Position numbers and translations under genes: made by a program | Source: Chrysogorgia sp. JL179-B06 | Lineage: Eukaryota; Cnidaria; Anthozoa; Scleralcyonacea; Chrysogorgiidae | Length of the DNA: 64,000 nucleotides | Assembly: GCA_035772405.1 (NCBI GenBank) | Contig: JAYKKM010000309.1 | Coordinates: forward strand, 186,001 to 250,000 | Reading direction: 5' to 3' | In this document: positions 11,720 through 22,297 of the stretch, one piece after another | Position numbering within the stretch: position 1 is the stretch's first letter | Layout: each line of letters starts with the position of its first letter | Notes under the pieces: model-generated | Told to the model about the DNA's origin: nothing | Seen by the model: the letters and a program-made list of their open reading frames with translations, nothing else | The model's database searches: none

Positions 11720-12945
11720 TTACGGTAGCGCAAGCAAGGTTACTGGCATCTGCAAAAAAATGTGAAGATGAACAGCTTTGATCTTCTGTAGGTTACTCGC
11801 GACACTTCTGGGTAGTCTCACATTCCTTAATTTTCTTGTCCATCTGAGCCAATCCCTTTCCAGAGGCTTTGATACTTCGATGTTCCAACCTTTCTTCTCA
11901 TCACAAGCTTCTCTAAAGATCCTCTTCCCTTGAGCCATAGTCGGTGAGGCTATTCCAAGTGGGTCGTAAATCTTTCCTAGATGACTCATGATGGATCTCT
12001 TTGTGACTGGCATTTCTTCATTAAAGGCTGGTACTTCAATCAGTAGCTCGTCTTTCCTTTTGTCCCACTTCAATCCTAGGATCTTTGATGGGTTTGGCAT
12101 TCCTTCACTCTCCAAGGCTTCGACATTGGATTCCCACTTGTGTAATGGAAGTTTTGCACTCTCTAGGATTTCTGTGGCTTCGCGCTTGAACTTCTCTAAA
12201 TCCAAAAGGTCACTTCCTGTCTTCATCACATTGTCAACATATGTGTTGTCTTTGAAAGCTTGGACGATGTTTTCCAATTCCACTGGTTGTAGGTCAAGGT
12301 GATGCTGTATTGTCGCTCGTAACATGAATGGACTTGCTTCTGCTCCAAATGGGACTCTAGTGAATCGTAGGTGTTCCTCTTTTCCATTAATGTTGAACAG
12401 GAATCGAAAGGCATCACGGTCTTCTTCTTTAATTCCAATTTGTAGGAACGCCTTTTGAACATCAGCTAAAAGTAGACGGGTAGACATTCTTGCTCTGACC
12501 ATAATGAGTGGCTGAAGTGGTGGACCAGTATGCATGCATTCGTTGACACTGTTTGCAAGCATATGTGGCTTGGCACTGGCGTCAAAGACCATCCTTACTT
12601 TAGTGGTTGTGGCATCTTGCTTCACAACTGGTTTATGTGGCATGTAGAAAACCGTTCCTCTGTTGGTTGCTCTGGTGCTTTCTCTACGATCCCTTCTTTT
12701 AGCTGATTTTCGATTATCTCTTCATATTCCTTTTTCAAATCTTCATCTCGATTGATCCTTCGGCAGACATTGAGAAGACGTTTCCTGCTTGGTTCAAGGC
12801 TATTGTTTGCCAGTGTGCTTCCAGGGATCCATGGGACATTGACTTCATATCGTCCTTCATCAGTCTTTGTTATGTTCTCTTGAAAATCACGGTATACATC
12901 CAGCTGGTCATTCTCGCCTCTATCTTCAACTCCCAGTACATCCAA
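11720..12945 (-). pseudogene. BEL/Pao pol, reverse transcriptase (unit C)
   Basis: Copy of 6236-7461, with the same frameshift near 12648 between the N-terminal piece and the RT palm block. Confidence 0.88.
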
Positions 12946-13043
12946 ACTTTATAATCTCTCGTAGTCAGTTGGTTCCCTCGAAAACATACACTGGTCACTT
13001 GGGTAGTCGCCACCATGAATTATCCAGCCAAATGTTGTTCCCT

Positions 13044-14897
13044 CTACGATGGGGTCTTGTAAATCTCTTCTGTCTTTATCTTGCAGTATGTTTTATCCCC
13101 AAGGATCATATTTATTTGGTACTTGCCTTCTGGTGTCATATAGAACCTCTTGTCTTTGGTGTGTTCATACTTACATGTAAGCTTCACTTGATTCATGTCT
13201 GGTCTTCTTACCGTGGTGAAGTCTGTCAGCTTTGATCCAGCAAATTCAATCGCTTCATGGGCCTTTCCATCTAACGATTCAATGGTGACTTCGAATATTG
13301 GCATAGACTGTTTGCTTGTTCCATTGACTGTCATAACATCTCTTGATTCATGTCGGACAGGGGGTATCTTCAGTTTCTTGGCCGCTTCTCTTGAAATGAA
13401 ATTCCTTCCTGATCCAGTATCCAGGTATGCCCAGAATACCTCCCCCTTTACCTTCACTGGTATTATAGCTGGTAATGACTTTTCCTCAGTTGCTGTTGTG
13501 TACCCAGTTAGAATCGTACCATCTCCACCATCTTTGTTTCCTTGGTTGCAGAGGCTTGTGTGGTGTTGGGCCCCACAATGGTAACATCCACGGCTGCGAC
13601 ATTGGTTACCTCTATGCCCAACAGAGGCACAGTTAAAGCACACGTTATTATCCACAAAGAATGTCTTTCGCTGGGTTATTGTGCCAAAAGACTTACATTT
13701 ATCACTCCAATGGTCTTCCTTGCAGAAGATGCAATGAGGGGTCTTCTTTTCACCATTGGCTGCTCCCCTGTATCCCTTCTGTGCAAAAATGTTTCTTTCC
13801 TTCCTTCGAAGGTCGTATGGTGGTTTGTTGATTTCCTCTGCTTTGTTTCTTCTTAACCATTTCTGTAGGTTGTCGATTAAATTTTCCATATTCCATTCTT
13901 CCCATTCATCATCAGTTCTGACTAAATCAGGTTTGACTTGTGGTAACTTGTTAAGCGTGCACATCACGAACCCATCCAATTTGACCTGTTCTCCAAGGGT
14001 CTGTAAGGCGTCGTAATTTTTGCTTAAACTCTCGTAGAACGCTTGTACTCTTTCATATGCAGATCCTTTGACGAGGGCAAGATTTACGATTTCATCGACA
14101 TGAGCATTTACCACCAACCGTATGTGTCCATAATCTTTCTTCAGTCGTTCCCAAGCGGTCTTATAGCCCAGAGATACAGGTCTAAGATTTGATATCTTGT
14201 CTCCCACCCTCCCAGACACCATTTCAAGTAGATAACCAAACTTTTCTTCATCTGTGATGGGCTTGCAATCCACTTGAGTTATGAACATATTCTCGAATCT
14301 GACCCAGTCTGCAGCGGTCCCTTTGAACGGCGTTATGTTTAGTTTGGGGAGTTTCGCTTGGGTGTCTTTCGCTGCTTTTTCCATCGCTAGTTTCCTTTCG
14401 GTCATCTCGAGTTCTGCTTGGAATTTCTCTTGCCATAGTTGTCTTTCTTGGTGTCGAATTTCTTCTCGGTGTTGTTCTTCTACCTCGCGCTTTGCTTCTC
14501 GTATCTTGTTTTCTTCTTCGCTGTCGATTTCGTTCTTTTCGTTGGCCAAAACGTCTTCCAATTTGTTCATCTCCGCTATACATGGTAAGTACTTGTCTTT
14601 TGCCTTTTTCTTCCATTGTCATATTGCTCTCGCTGTGTAAATGCCAAGCTCAACTTTCACTTCCTGCATACGCGACACCAGGTTGTATATTTTATCAAGA
14701 ATGGATGTCGTTCGATTTCTTACCGTCTCCATCTCTTTGTGGTATTTTTCGTTGATTAGTTCATCGGTCGTTTCGAGATAGTATTTTAGTTTGTCAATTT
14801 CTTTGTTGATTTTGACTTCCAATTGTAATTCTTTTTCGTTTGGTTCGGGGTCATCCATATTGATGAGCTTGTTGTTAATACGTTTTATCGACGACAC
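13044..14897 (-). pseudogene. BEL/Pao gag-protease (unit C, the 5'-most unit)
   Basis: Copy of 7560-9413 with the in-frame TGA at 14619-14621. It has Lys276 like unit B and Trp380 like unit A, so it looks like the closest to the common ancestor of the three. It lies just downstream of the outer 5' LTR and would be the first unit transcribed. Confidence 0.88.
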
Positions 14898-14968
14898 AGC
14901 GCGTTCACGCGTTGTTTATAATATAATCCGAATGTTTCTTGTGTAAGATCCTGGTCACGGCACCACTA

Positions 14969-15143
14969 TGTTCCGAAGTTGCTCTCGAAACACAATAAAT
15001 CTCTTTGGTTCAATAGTTGTTTTATTTTATATCTCTCTTTTAAATACTCCCTTCGATAATCTACCAAAAACTCGTCCTCTCTGTCACGTGACTAAAAACA
15101 GTTCTAACACGGGGGAGGGGTGGGACATCCAAAGTACGCCTCA
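14969..15143 (-). repeat. BEL/Pao outer 5' LTR of the array
   Basis: Same 175-bp LTR, but near its minus-strand start it reads GGATGTCCCACC where both inner LTRs read GGATGCGCAACC. It ends the array; unrelated sequence starts at 15144. The left end of the array is outside the window, so the target duplication cannot be checked. Confidence 0.9.
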
Positions 15144-15457
15144 CATGAGCTGACGTGATTCCTCACGTAGATTTTGTCATTTTATGCGGATTTTAAGCAG
15201 TTTAAACCACAAAAATAGTCCATGAATACCTGGATACAAAGCTAATCAAGGTACTAACACAACATAATGTTTAACTGCAACGTTGAGTGCATTTTCATCT
15301 TAAAATCGCCAACGCGTTTTCATCAAAGGCTTCCCAGCAAAAACGTGCGTTTCTATGTGCTAGCAACGTCTCTTATAACAGGTAAATCTACATTTTTCAT
15401 GGCTTTATTGTTAATTTAATGGTGTTCTTTTATAAAAGAAATAAAAAACTTTGTCTT
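15144..15457. other. Flank of the BEL array, no gene seen
   Basis: AT-rich single-copy-looking DNA starting CATGAGCTGACG. I see no open frame, repeat or domain in it. Confidence 0.5.
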
Positions 15458-15563
15458 GTGTGATTATCGAGTTATAATGGCACTCGAGAAGCTAGTAAAA
15501 TACTCGGCTATTGCCTCGTGTTTCACACGCATCTCTCGTGCCATTATAACTCGATAATCACAC
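15458..15563. repeat. Short inverted repeat (hairpin)
   Basis: The left arm at 15458-15489 (GTGTGATTATCGAGTTATAA...) and right arm at about 15533-15563 are reverse complements with one small gap, enclosing a loop of about 45 bp. It is a small MITE-like or foldback unit; no target duplication was resolved. Confidence 0.7.
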
Positions 15564-15623
15564 GCGACACGTTTTAATTTCTTAAATAACGGTAACTCGC
15601 AATAACGTAAACATATTTATTGA

Positions 15624-15662
15624 GAATTCAACGTTTCGACTAATTTGAAGACATCATCAGGG
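15624..15662 (-). ncRNA. Possible degenerate hammerhead motif of a Penelope-like element
   Basis: The minus strand reads CTGATGA (15654-15660), a 16-base spacer, then GAAAC (15633-15637), the two conserved boxes of a hammerhead ribozyme core. The surrounding words (CAACGTTTCGAC...CATCATCAGG on the plus strand) resemble terminal repeats of Penelope-like retroelements, which are known to carry hammerheads. Stem II pairs poorly here, so any ribozyme is probably decayed. No Penelope coding sequence is nearby. Confidence 0.35.
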
Positions 15663-15774
15663 ATGCTAACGAATTGACGATTACAGCAATGACCGTGTAT
15701 ATAAGCATAAAACCGAGAGCTTGACATCCACCTCTGGATATCTTCACTAACACTTGTGTCATTGTCAACCTACT

Positions 15775-15896
15775 CGTGCTTTGAGATCATCTGACCGAAA
15801 TCTGCTACTTGAGCCAAAATCCAAAACGGTGGTTGCGGCACCAAAACTCTGGAATTCATTACCACAAGAAGTTAGAAGCTTTGTGCCTTTGATATG
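15775..15896 (+). pseudogene. CR1/L2-type LINE ORF2 C-terminal relic
   Basis: One frame reads RALRSSDRNLLLEPKSKT followed by APKLWNSLPQEVRS. This is the typical C-terminal signature of CR1/L2-type LINE polymerases (compare 58506-58832 in this window). It stops where the TTAA-bounded element at 15897 begins, so that insertion probably cut it. Confidence 0.7.
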
Positions 15897-16660
15897 TTAA
15901 AGGACATTGGCAACACAAATTAAGTTTGTTTTATTTGAAAGAACTCTTAAAATAATGAAGAATATTAATTTATAGTTCTTTCATATTTTACTTAGTTCTT
16001 GATATATTTAGACTTATGCGATATTCAAATGAGATGATCTATGACGTCATAACCTGGGAAATAATTTTAACATATTGAAAATCGTGAATATCTTTATGAT
16101 TATTAAATGAAATTACTTGAAACTTTGCATGTAGATACATACCACTAAACTGAAGATCATCGTTCAAAACTTATGTTTGGCATGGTAACAGATTGTTTTA
16201 CAGACCTCTTGATTTCGAAAACAAAATTATTTGTTTTCTCTTCAGTGCCGATCCTTATTGGGTTGGTACCTGTTCAGCAAATGTTCACTGTCATAGCCAA
16301 TTCGAAACTGAGATTTGAAGTTGGTACAAAGTCTACTATGTCAGAAAACAAATAGTTTTGTTTTCGAAATCAAGAGGTCTGTAAACTAATCCGTTACCAT
16401 GGCAACCATAAGACTTCAACGATGATCTTCAGTTTAGTGGTATGTATCTACATGCAAAGTTTCAAGTAATTTCATTTAATAATCATAAAGATATTCACGA
16501 TTTTCCAATATGTTAAAAGTATTTCCCAGGTTATGACGTCATAGATCATCTCATGTGAATATCGCATAAGTCTAAATATATCAAGAACTAAGTAAAATAT
16601 GAAAGAACTATAAATTAATATTCTTCATTATTTTAAGAGTTTTTTCATTATTTTAAGAGG
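15897..16660. mobile_element. Foldback MITE with about 300-bp inverted arms, TTAA boundary
   Basis: Arms at about 15943-16239 and 16343-16640 are reverse complements with scattered mismatches, enclosing a spacer of about 100 bp. The left boundary is TTAAAGGACATTGGC, related to the end of the element at 18432. The right terminus is altered by a short duplication of TTTTTTCATTATTTTAAGAG, so the matching right end is missing. No coding capacity is seen. Confidence 0.8.
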
Positions 16661-17339
16661 GGCCTGGGATTCAGGAACGATTAGATTTCACACAACAAGG
16701 AATACATAAGCTTTTTGACCACACAGTTACCAAAAACTATGTCCGGTATTACTATCAAAAACACACAAGCTTGAACTCATAGGACGTAGTTTTTGGTAAT
16801 CACAGATCAGTGAGCGAGCGGCGTCGGTTCCTGGTTCCAAGGCCTTAAAGCATTGAAAACATTCTAGCCAATTTCTGGCGTGGAGTCCAAAATTGGGCTT
16901 TTTGGAAGCAAATATCTGGGAAACTAACAGACTCAATAAAAAAAACTGTAAAGTAACTTACCTGCTCTTTTCGCATCCTCTATACAAACACAGTTAATAG
17001 AGGGGAATGGTTAGGAAAGCCGGCGAATTTCAAAGCGTCTATAATTAGCTGTGATTTTAGGTTGAAATGGTCCTGACTGTGCACAAACCTTTTGTTTTTT
17101 TGCTTATTAATATTTAAATAACATGGTTGAGCGATTCAACCCAAATCCTGCTATTGGATGATTGCTTCATTATACAGAAAATACAATGTGTTCAGCAAGT
17201 GTGAAAGTGCACACATTTTCATAAACGTGAACAATAACCTAGAACAAAGACTTTGACCGAGTTTCCAAACCATCTCTTCTATATTAACTATGATACAAAT
17301 AACTAAAAACTGTGGAGGGTCTATATGTACTTTAACAAA
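16661..17339. other. Unassigned stretch with a small hairpin
   Basis: TTACCAAAAACTATGTCC (about 16729-16746) and its near reverse complement (about 16783-16800) form a hairpin. A GAGCAG/GTAAGT-type donor lies on the minus strand near 16963. I recognise no protein domain. Confidence 0.35.
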
Positions 17340-17461
17340 AGAGGCGTGTTTTAGACATTGCTTCGAAATGTGATCCTGAGGAACGCGATCTCACCCACAT
17401 TATACAGGCGTTGGCCCATGAAACATTTGAAGGACTTCCGCCTGGGGGAGGACTGTCTTCA
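17340..17461 (+). CDS. Possible exon, unknown product
   Basis: The frame reads VLDIASKCDPEERDLTHIIQ, then about 20 residues rich in Gly/Pro (LPPGGGLSS). It ends at a consensus donor (TCTTCAA/GTAAGTTG) and follows a plausible acceptor (TTAACAAAAG). Composition is more protein-like than its neighbourhood. I do not recognise the family, and no partner exon was found within the flanking kilobase. Confidence 0.28.
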
Positions 17462-18431
17462 AGTAAGTTGCGGAGATTAAAATATATCTTCTTCAAACTA
17501 TGGTTCCATCGTAAAGCGCGTCGTTGTTGGGCGGATGTTGTGATCTGTTTCAACCAAATAATAATTGGTAGTTATGACCATTTACTGTTTTGGTTCGTAT
17601 AACCATTTTAACCAATATCTAGTGGTGGTTTCAATCAAGAATGTTGGCTAAGCAGATGCAACTGAGACAACCGATAGACATTGGTTGCTTGTTGCATGGT
17701 AACCAATTTGAAATAGGTTAAAATTAAAATGATAGATTTATGCATAACGAGCGTGAATATCGAGCAAAAATACGATAAATAACCCAAACATTTACTTACA
17801 TAAAAATATAATTACCATACAAAGATTCATTAAATTTCCTATGCATACAATTACACATGTAAATGCTGCAAAATCTGTACAATTTGGCGCATAATTAGCA
17901 TATTACATTGATCATGGTAAACAACAAGCGTTCTATCATCAGTAAATTTAAGCTCTAAAGTTGTTTATAAATAAGTTTAAGCTCAAAAGTTGTACAATGT
18001 GTTAAAGGTGCGACATTTTGTCGGATTTTTTCGACAACCAGCCCAATATTCGACATAATTTGAATATTTATTCAGCTTTTCTCATAATAATAACCACGCT
18101 ATGAATTTACAGTTGTGACTTCTCTGCGGAATGATCTTTGCGAATTAAAAAAGCATATCAAGATTTTTGAACTGGAAATTCTCAGGGAAAAAGTTCCCTA
18201 AAGTCCTTTTCATTCAGAATATATATCTTGGTGTTATTTAAGTTCTGTAGCGAATCGAGTTCAGGTACTAGCGAAATGACTTTTAGTGAATCGACCGATA
18301 ATGTCTGAAATTACAGCAAACGTGCCGCTATTGCATCTTAGCATACATTATCATACTGGCATGCGTTATGTCAATGTCGGACCTGTAGGCGTTAAACCAA
18401 AAGGTCCGGTGTTGGACTTATAACCACAGCG
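17462..18431. other. No gene seen
   Basis: AT-rich DNA with only short open frames. I see no repeats or motifs that I can name. Confidence 0.5.
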
Positions 18432-18970
18432 TTAAAGGGATATGGCAATATAAATAAACTTTATCTCATTTGAAAGAACTCGTAAAATGGTATAAGAAGA
18501 CCTTTTACAATTTTTCTGTATCTTTCTTGGTTTTTGAAATATATCAGATAATTATGACAAAAGACAGTCTACAATCCGCCATCTTGTTGTAATATTTTAC
18601 CTGATTAACTAGGAAATTGGTGACGTCACAAGCAAGGTAAACCTGATGAAACTACTCCATAGGTGACCGAATTTCCGTGGAAGGCTTTTTAAAATGTTGT
18701 GGGCCAATTGGAAATGGAAATAGTGCAACATAATAGAGTTTCTGGCTCATAATGTCGTAAGGTTGGCAAGATAAAAATTTCACTTTACCCTACTTATGAC
18801 GTCACATGCATATCGAAATTAATTCCAAGATGGCGGACAGCACGCTGTCTTTCGTCAACTTATTTCGAAAACCAAACAAGATAAGGGAAAATTGTAAAAG
18901 ATCTTTCCATACCATTTCACGAGTTCTTTCAAATGAGACAAAGTTAATTTATATTGCCATATCCCTTTAA
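18432..18970. mobile_element. 539-bp inverted-repeat MITE bounded by TTAA
   Basis: It starts TTAAAGGGATATGGCAATAT and ends with the reverse complement ATATTGCCATATCCCTTTAA. The inverted similarity extends over more than 60 bp at each end (up to AACTCGTAAAATGGTAT) and, more weakly, over most of the element. TTAA at both ends suggests a piggyBac-like target preference. No coding sequence is present. Confidence 0.8.
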
Positions 18971-19262
18971 GTTTGTTCGATAATGACTCAGGACTTTATC
19001 TGAGAAAAAAGAACACTCGTGCTAGAATGAAGTACTGCGTCAGTGGTACGTGTTGTAAACAGAGCTCGTTTGACGTAGATAGTTGTTATTGTTTTCCAGA
19101 TTCGATTTTATCGAAGGTTTTCTATGCTTGTTTGCTATGAAGTTCGCAATATGGAATTTTCCTAACTTACGAGACCATTCCAAGAAGAAAACAATTGTTC
19201 TTTTGAAGTGTCTGCTGATTCTTTTCATCATAATTTTTTCCGTAATGGTTTGCTCCCAAATA

Positions 19263-19707
19263 TTAAAGTGCCTATCCGGGGTTTCGGTATTTTCCATATT
19301 CGTAATCCTAGGGTTCTACTAAAAAGAAATGTAATATAACTTGTTGTTCGAAAATTGCATCTTCACGCCTTTTCTCCCTGCTAAAGTTCACAAGAAGTGA
19401 CGTCAACCCAGGGACACGCGATATTTTGCGGCGTTATTCAACAGTGAATGTTTAGGAATTGATTGAATGTTGTCTAAACAGGTTGTTTAAAGTTCAAAGC
19501 CAAATTTTCGCTGTATTTCATTGCTGAATCACTCCGTAAAATATCGCGTGTCCCTTTTTTTTTTTTTGCGTCTTGACGGTTGACGTCACTTCCTGTGAGC
19601 TTTAGCAGGGGGGAAAGGCATGACAACAAGATATATTACATTTCTTTTTGGTAGAACCCAAAGATTACGAATATGTAAAATCCCCAAACCTCGGATAGGT
19701 ACTTTAA
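19263..19707. mobile_element. Foldback MITE of about 445 bp bounded by TTAA
   Basis: Left arm from 19263 (TTAAAGTGCCTATCC) and right arm ending at 19707 (GGATAGGTACTTTAA) are reverse complements for about 170 bp each. They include the shared words ATATTCGTAATC, AAAAAGAAATGTAATAT and GTGACGTCA. The spacer is about 100 bp. A hydrophobic open frame starting at 19083 runs into the left arm and is probably chance. Confidence 0.75.
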
Positions 19708-20289
19708 GCAGAATTCAGTTAATCTTACTAAAATAACTAACCCTAAATTTTCTCGTGCAAGCCATACTTCTTCTACTGGTCCATACAAGTCTGCTGTGTA
19801 TGAAAGATTGCAATATGTTTTCATATCTTGGTAGATCTTAATAGTCCCCGATTAGTAGACTACTTGTAGTTGGCTAGAAGATTGACACATTAATAAAGTT
19901 TATAATAATAATAATAATTATCAGCCATATGAGACGTTATTAAGGACTGGGGGCTAGCCAGGTTTACTGCTTAATTCTCACTTTTCCCCGGTGAAGCGGG
20001 ATCCTGGTTGCGACTGCATGCCGGGATCCAGGCCGGGCGGGATGTTTTATCTTCATATGAACACATTTTTTTACTTCATATAAATACAACAAAAAAGATC
20101 CCGGTTTGCCCGGATGAAATCGATATTGCTAATTGGTTCTTTTGTCGCATTTTAAATGGCCCTAACCCTAACATTTAACACGGTATCTATTTCTGAGAAC
20201 TGCTGCTCTACTTACTTATAAACGTTAAAGGGCATATAACGTCAAAATGTTTTCTTTGATCAAAGACGATCAAAACAAGGTATAATGAA
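19708..20289. other. No gene seen; short AT microsatellite
   Basis: (AAT)n at about 19902-19918, a GC-rich patch near 20000-20040 with repeated GGGATC words, and one CCCTAACCCTAAC motif near 20160, too short to be telomeric. Confidence 0.5.
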
Positions 20290-20370
20290 GATCATGACCA
20301 AGGCGACATCTACCACATCAACATTTTCAGAATCACGGAAATAACTCAGCAACCACTACTCAAGGGAAGA

Positions 20371-20694
20371 ATGAAGACACGAGACTTCAAGGCCCAAATC
20401 GTTATCAACAACAGCCTCGCGACGGTTTTGGCTGATACAGGTGCAAGTATTAGTGTCTGTGGAAGAGAGCAAACACAAAGGATGATCAACACGAAAACCA
20501 AGATCAAGCCATATAACAGCCCCACGATAGCAGTGGATGGAATTGCCAAATGCGCGGTCACATTCGGAGCTACATCCATCTCAGTCGACTGGCACAGTAT
20601 CGACAGCCCATGTGATTGCAGGCAAAGTGCAGAGCAGCTTGGGATAATCAAGTTCGACGCTCAACCCGACGTCTTCCAACCAGTATACGGATGA
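20371..20694 (+). pseudogene. Ty3/Gypsy aspartic protease relic
   Basis: The frame of about 107 residues carries VLADTGASISVCG, the retropepsin catalytic motif with its preceding hydrophobic residues, then a DGIAKC segment typical of Gypsy proteases. It is followed out of frame by a decayed linker to the RT relic. No LTR or gag is detected nearby. Confidence 0.75.
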
Positions 20695-21028
20695 TCCAAT
20701 CCGGCAACAAGGAATCTCTTCAAGATATCCTGAAGAACTTCCCACAAAATTTCGAAGGCCACGGATAGATAAGATAAGATAAAAAACCACCAAGATAAGC
20801 TGCATGTCAGTGTTAAACCCGTCGGTACACCAGCACCACCAGTATCACTTGGAGCGTGCTGCCAAAGAAATTGAAAAGATGATAGAGCAATACGTAATTG
20901 GAGAACATCCGCCTACAGAACCAGCACCTTGGGTCTCCAATGCGGTCATTGCACCCAAAGCTGACGGCGCCATTCGTATGACCCTCGACGCGCGCAACCT
21001 TACCATACCTTACCTCATTCATACATAA
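20695..21028 (+). pseudogene. Ty3/Gypsy RT N-terminal relic
   Basis: After a broken connector (ILKNFPQNFEGHG, 20725-20768) the frame at 20804-21028 reads EKMIEQYVIGEHPPTEPAPW then VIAPKADGAIRMTLDARN. These are the fingers segment of Gypsy RT. It ends before the catalytic palm. Confidence 0.75.
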
Positions 21029-21139
21029 CGGAATGTCTTGATATGTTTGGGATAGCGAAAAATGTTAAAGAATTCCTGAAAGCAAGTTGGAGAACTGGAA
21101 AACAGATTTAAGATCATGTGGTGAATAACTGGGGAATGC

Positions 21140-22297
21140 AAACATAAGGCATTTTTCAAGGTGACAGCCTATCCCCGTCATTGCTGTTCGTCTTGTCATT
21201 TTGTGTATGATACCCTGTCAAGCATACTCCGAAAAGCAAATGCAGGATATGAGTTCAAGCAAATGAAATATAAAATAAATCATTTAGTTTTCAAGGAGCA
21301 GAGGAGGTCGGGGATTTATCAGCGTTGAAAGCTGCATCCGGAGAGTAGAAAATAGCATGGGTTGGTATTTCAAACATAGCGTTGATCCACTATTGGAGTA
21401 TGTGAGCGCTGGCAATATAATCGAAACTACAGATTGCATTGAGCCAAAAGAATATAAAAGAATAGAAGAAGAGGAACACGAGAGAACATGGAGAGAGAAA
21501 AAGGTGTATGGACAGTTGAACGTAATGGAGAACAGGTTGAGAAACAATTGTCCTGGACATGGATGTCCAAATCCGATCTAAAAGCTACCACTGAAGATTT
21601 GATCTTTGCGGCACAGGAACAAGCGTTAAGAACAAACTATGTCAAATTTCATATTCAAAAAGCAACTGAATCACCGTTGTGTAGAATGTGTGGCCAGAAA
21701 GGTGAAACTATTTGACACTCGATTAGTACCTGTAAGTGTAGTAAGCTGGCGCAAAGACAATACAAAGGTAGACTTGACAATGTAGCCCGTAAAGTCCACT
21801 GGGAATTGTGGAGAAAATATTATCTGGAACATGTTGATAAATGGTATGAGCACGAACCACTAAGTGTAATGGAAAGTGGTATATAAAAGTTATTGTGGAG
21901 CTTCGATATTCAATGCGATCATGAAATTGAGCACAGAAGACCAGATCTGATTATAGTGGATAAAGAAAAGAAGGAAGCTTGTATTATTGACATTGCAGTA
22001 CCTGGAGACAATAGGGTAGGAGTGAAGGAAATGGGAAAAATCATGAAGTACCAGGATTTAAAAAGGGAAATAGCAAGAATATGGAAGTTAAAACGTGTGG
22101 TTGTCCCAGTAGTTGTTGGTGCCCTGGGACAATATCAACATTTTTTTGAAAAGATTGGGGCAGCAATACCAGTGGAAATACTACAAAAGACAGTATTACT
22201 TGGAACAGCGAGAATTATTCCACAGGGAGCCGTAACGTCTATTAGTGAAGCGAGTTTAACAGTAAATCGGGTTTATTTGGTATTTTGTACACAATAA
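21140..22297 (+). pseudogene. 3' half of a LINE with restriction-like endonuclease
   Basis: Starts in RT motif B (FQGDSLSPS, broken by a frameshift near 21180) and lacks an intact RT palm. Then 21488-21715 carries ALRTNYVKFHI and CRMCGQKGET, the start of the zinc finger found before the nuclease. The open frame 21893-22297 (134 residues) has HRRPDLIIVDKEKKEACIID, a PD-(D/E)XK-type nuclease core, then GALGQYQHFFEKIG and LLGTARI. This arrangement is typical of LINEs of the R2/R4/NeSL-like superclade. Several frame breaks make it inactive. The same family occurs on the minus strand at 61600-63973. Confidence 0.8.

Larger units (their letters stand above)
1..15143 (-). mobile_element. Head-to-tail tandem array of a BEL/Pao LTR retrotransposon (period 5484 bp)
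   Basis: The sequence repeats with an exact 5484-bp period: the same coding blocks recur at 752, 6236 and 11720, and at 2076, 7560 and 13044. Each period is one 175-bp LTR plus a 5309-bp internal region, read on the minus strand. Internal regions lie at 1-4000 (cut by the window edge), 4176-9484 and 9660-14968, and neighbouring units share one LTR. Gag-protease with DUF1759/DUF1758-like regions, Pao-type RT, RNase H, integrase and a DUF5641-like tail identify the BEL/Pao superfamily. Units are nearly identical; the 508-residue gag blocks differ at two residues that I can see. Every visible inactivating lesion is shared by the copies. An assembly artefact is the main alternative to a true array. 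Confidence 0.93.

Noticed and set aside
16727..16936. Minus-strand 69-codon gene
   Set aside because: No ATG at its start, no recognised domain, and it overlaps a short inverted repeat.
19083..19322. Small membrane protein gene (hydrophobic open frame)
   Set aside because: It runs into the left arm of a foldback element, has no splice or family support and its hydrophobicity follows from T-rich DNA.
20158..20172. Telomeric repeats (also near 32296 and 45700)
   Set aside because: Only two or three irregular CCCTAA units; too short for telomeric or interstitial telomere sequence of note.
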